From the NCBI GenBank assembly GCA_964531385.1, contig CAZHGC010000057.1, positions 1 to 6,238 of the forward strand: DNA of 6,238 bases, read 5' to 3'. Each line of letters begins with the position of its first letter. The stretch's first letter is position 1. Below the pieces are notes generated by a model. It saw only the letters and a list, made by a program, of their open reading frames with translations, did not search any database and was not told the DNA's origin. Both the position numbers and the translations under genes were made by a program. The stretch comes from MGBC114079 sp964531385 (lineage in GTDB: Bacteria; Bacillota; Clostridia; Lachnospirales; CAG-274). Positions 5,790 through 6,238 of this stretch are shown piece after piece.

Positions 5790-6077
5790 TTCTTACATCT
5801 ACACTCTCAAAAAAATTCTGTTTCCCTCAAAAAAAATTTCTCTGTTCCCTCTTTTTCGCTCAAACCACCTAAAATTTTCCCTCTTCCTCTTCTTTCCTTT
5901 TGCCCTCAAAAAAAAATTCCTCTTCCTCTATTATTCTTACATCTACACTCTCAAAAAAATTCTGTTTCCCTCAAAAAAAGTTTCCCTGTTCCCTCTTTTT
6001 CGCTCAAACCACCTAAAATCTTCCCTCTTCCTCTTCTTTCCTTTCACTCTCAAAAAATCTTCCCTCTTCCTCTCTTC
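5790..6077. repeat. Tandem duplication of a 144-bp pyrimidine-rich unit
   Basis: Unit 1 is 5790-5933 and unit 2 is 5934-6077, both beginning TTCTTACATCTACACTCTC. The first 111 bases of the two units differ at only three positions, and the remaining 33 have diverged more. The unit contains shorter repeats of CYCTCAAAAAA and of CCCTCTTCCTCTTC. The plus strand from 5791 to 6100 has only 8 G in 310 bases by my count, so the minus strand is strongly purine-rich. The period is a multiple of three and the plus strand stays open over both units, but the scarcity of stop codons follows from the composition. Confidence 0.85.
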
Positions 6078-6101
6078 TTTTTCCTCTCAAACTCCTACCA
6101 A

Positions 6102-6179
6102 GCAAGCTTTGCTTGCGGAACACTTGCGACAGTTTACCCCGTAAACTGTCGCATTAATTCCGCAGGGCGAGCTCCGCCC
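6102..6179. repeat. GC-rich cluster of adjoining perfect hairpins
   Basis: Three stems lie nearly end to end. GCAAGC/GCTTGC (6102-6107/6111-6116) has a TTT loop. TGCGGAA/TTCCGCA (6114-6120/6158-6164) encloses a perfect 13-bp stem, 6125-6137/6141-6153, with a CCC loop and a CACT/TTAA internal loop. GGGCG/CGCCC (6165-6169/6175-6179) has an AGCTC loop. Stem 1 and the outer part of stem 2 share bases 6114-6116, so they compete. No T tract follows, so it is not a simple terminator. The GC content contrasts sharply with the AT-rich DNA to its left. It may be a dispersed palindromic repeat, a mobile-element end or a structured RNA. Confidence 0.7.
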
Positions 6180-6194
6180 GCCCGAGGGAAAAGA

Positions 6195-6238
6195 CTGTTT
6201 CAAGGGTTTTCGCAAGAAAACCTTGTGCGAAGAAACAG
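6195..6238. other. Hairpin with GCAA tetraloop at the window edge
   Basis: CTGTTTC (6195-6201) pairs with GAAACAG (6232-6238). Inside, AAG (6202-6204) and GTTTTC (6206-6211) pair with GAAAAC and CTT (6216-6224), with one bulged G and a GCAA loop. An alternative stem, TTCGCA (6209-6214) with TGCGAA (6226-6231), excludes the inner hairpin. The element may continue past the end of the window. Confidence 0.5.

Noticed and set aside
5790..6077. CRISPR array
   Set aside because: There are only two long units in direct contact, with no unique spacers and no cas genes.
5755..6144. A 129-codon plus-strand open frame over the tandem repeat
   Set aside because: It starts at a GTG inside the minus-strand terminator with no ribosome site. 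Its product is low-complexity Phe/Leu/Ser/Lys, and the lack of stop codons is explained by the G-poor pyrimidine composition.

Overview
The window looks like part of a low-GC Clostridia genome (Bacillota), most likely a plant-polysaccharide-degrading gut or rumen anaerobe. The evidence is strong A+T richness, Gram-positive ribosome binding sites (AAAGGTGAT, AAAGGA), a very large secreted esterase that combines S-layer-homology-like repeats with a C-terminal type I dockerin, and a FruK/LacC-type sugar phosphate kinase. The species cannot be named from sequence alone. The domain set resembles the surface enzymes of pectin-degrading colonic Clostridia.

Layout from left to right: positions 1-667 form a very AT-rich, G-poor stretch without a convincing gene, holding a 21-base palindrome and a hairpin that pairs fully only as minus-strand RNA. 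Positions 668-1573 (minus strand) encode a 1-phosphofructokinase-type PfkB kinase with its own promoter. Positions 1574-2001 are the divergent intergenic region, with a promoter for each gene and several inverted repeats. The most striking are nested repeats in the untranslated leader of the large gene. Positions 2002-5529 (plus strand) encode a 1175-residue exported protein: signal peptide, beta-sandwich domain, SGNH/GDSL rhamnogalacturonan-acetylesterase-like domain, three SLH-like repeats, Ig-like and carbohydrate-binding-like beta domains, a bacterial repeat domain, an S/T/E-rich linker and a dockerin. A strong terminator follows at 5568-5595.

The last 640 bases have no convincing gene. 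They hold a minus-strand intrinsic terminator (5741-5786), a 144-bp pyrimidine-rich tandem duplication (5790-6077) and a GC-rich cluster of hairpins (6102-6238) running to the window edge.

Functionally, the large protein probably removes acetyl groups from the rhamnogalacturonan I backbone of pectin outside the cell. It appears able to be held at the surface by SLH-like repeats and/or docked to a cohesin-bearing scaffold. The kinase acts in the cytoplasm on a sugar phosphate. The two genes are divergent and need not be functionally linked. The least explained parts are the leader with nested inverted repeats and the repeat/hairpin region at the right end.
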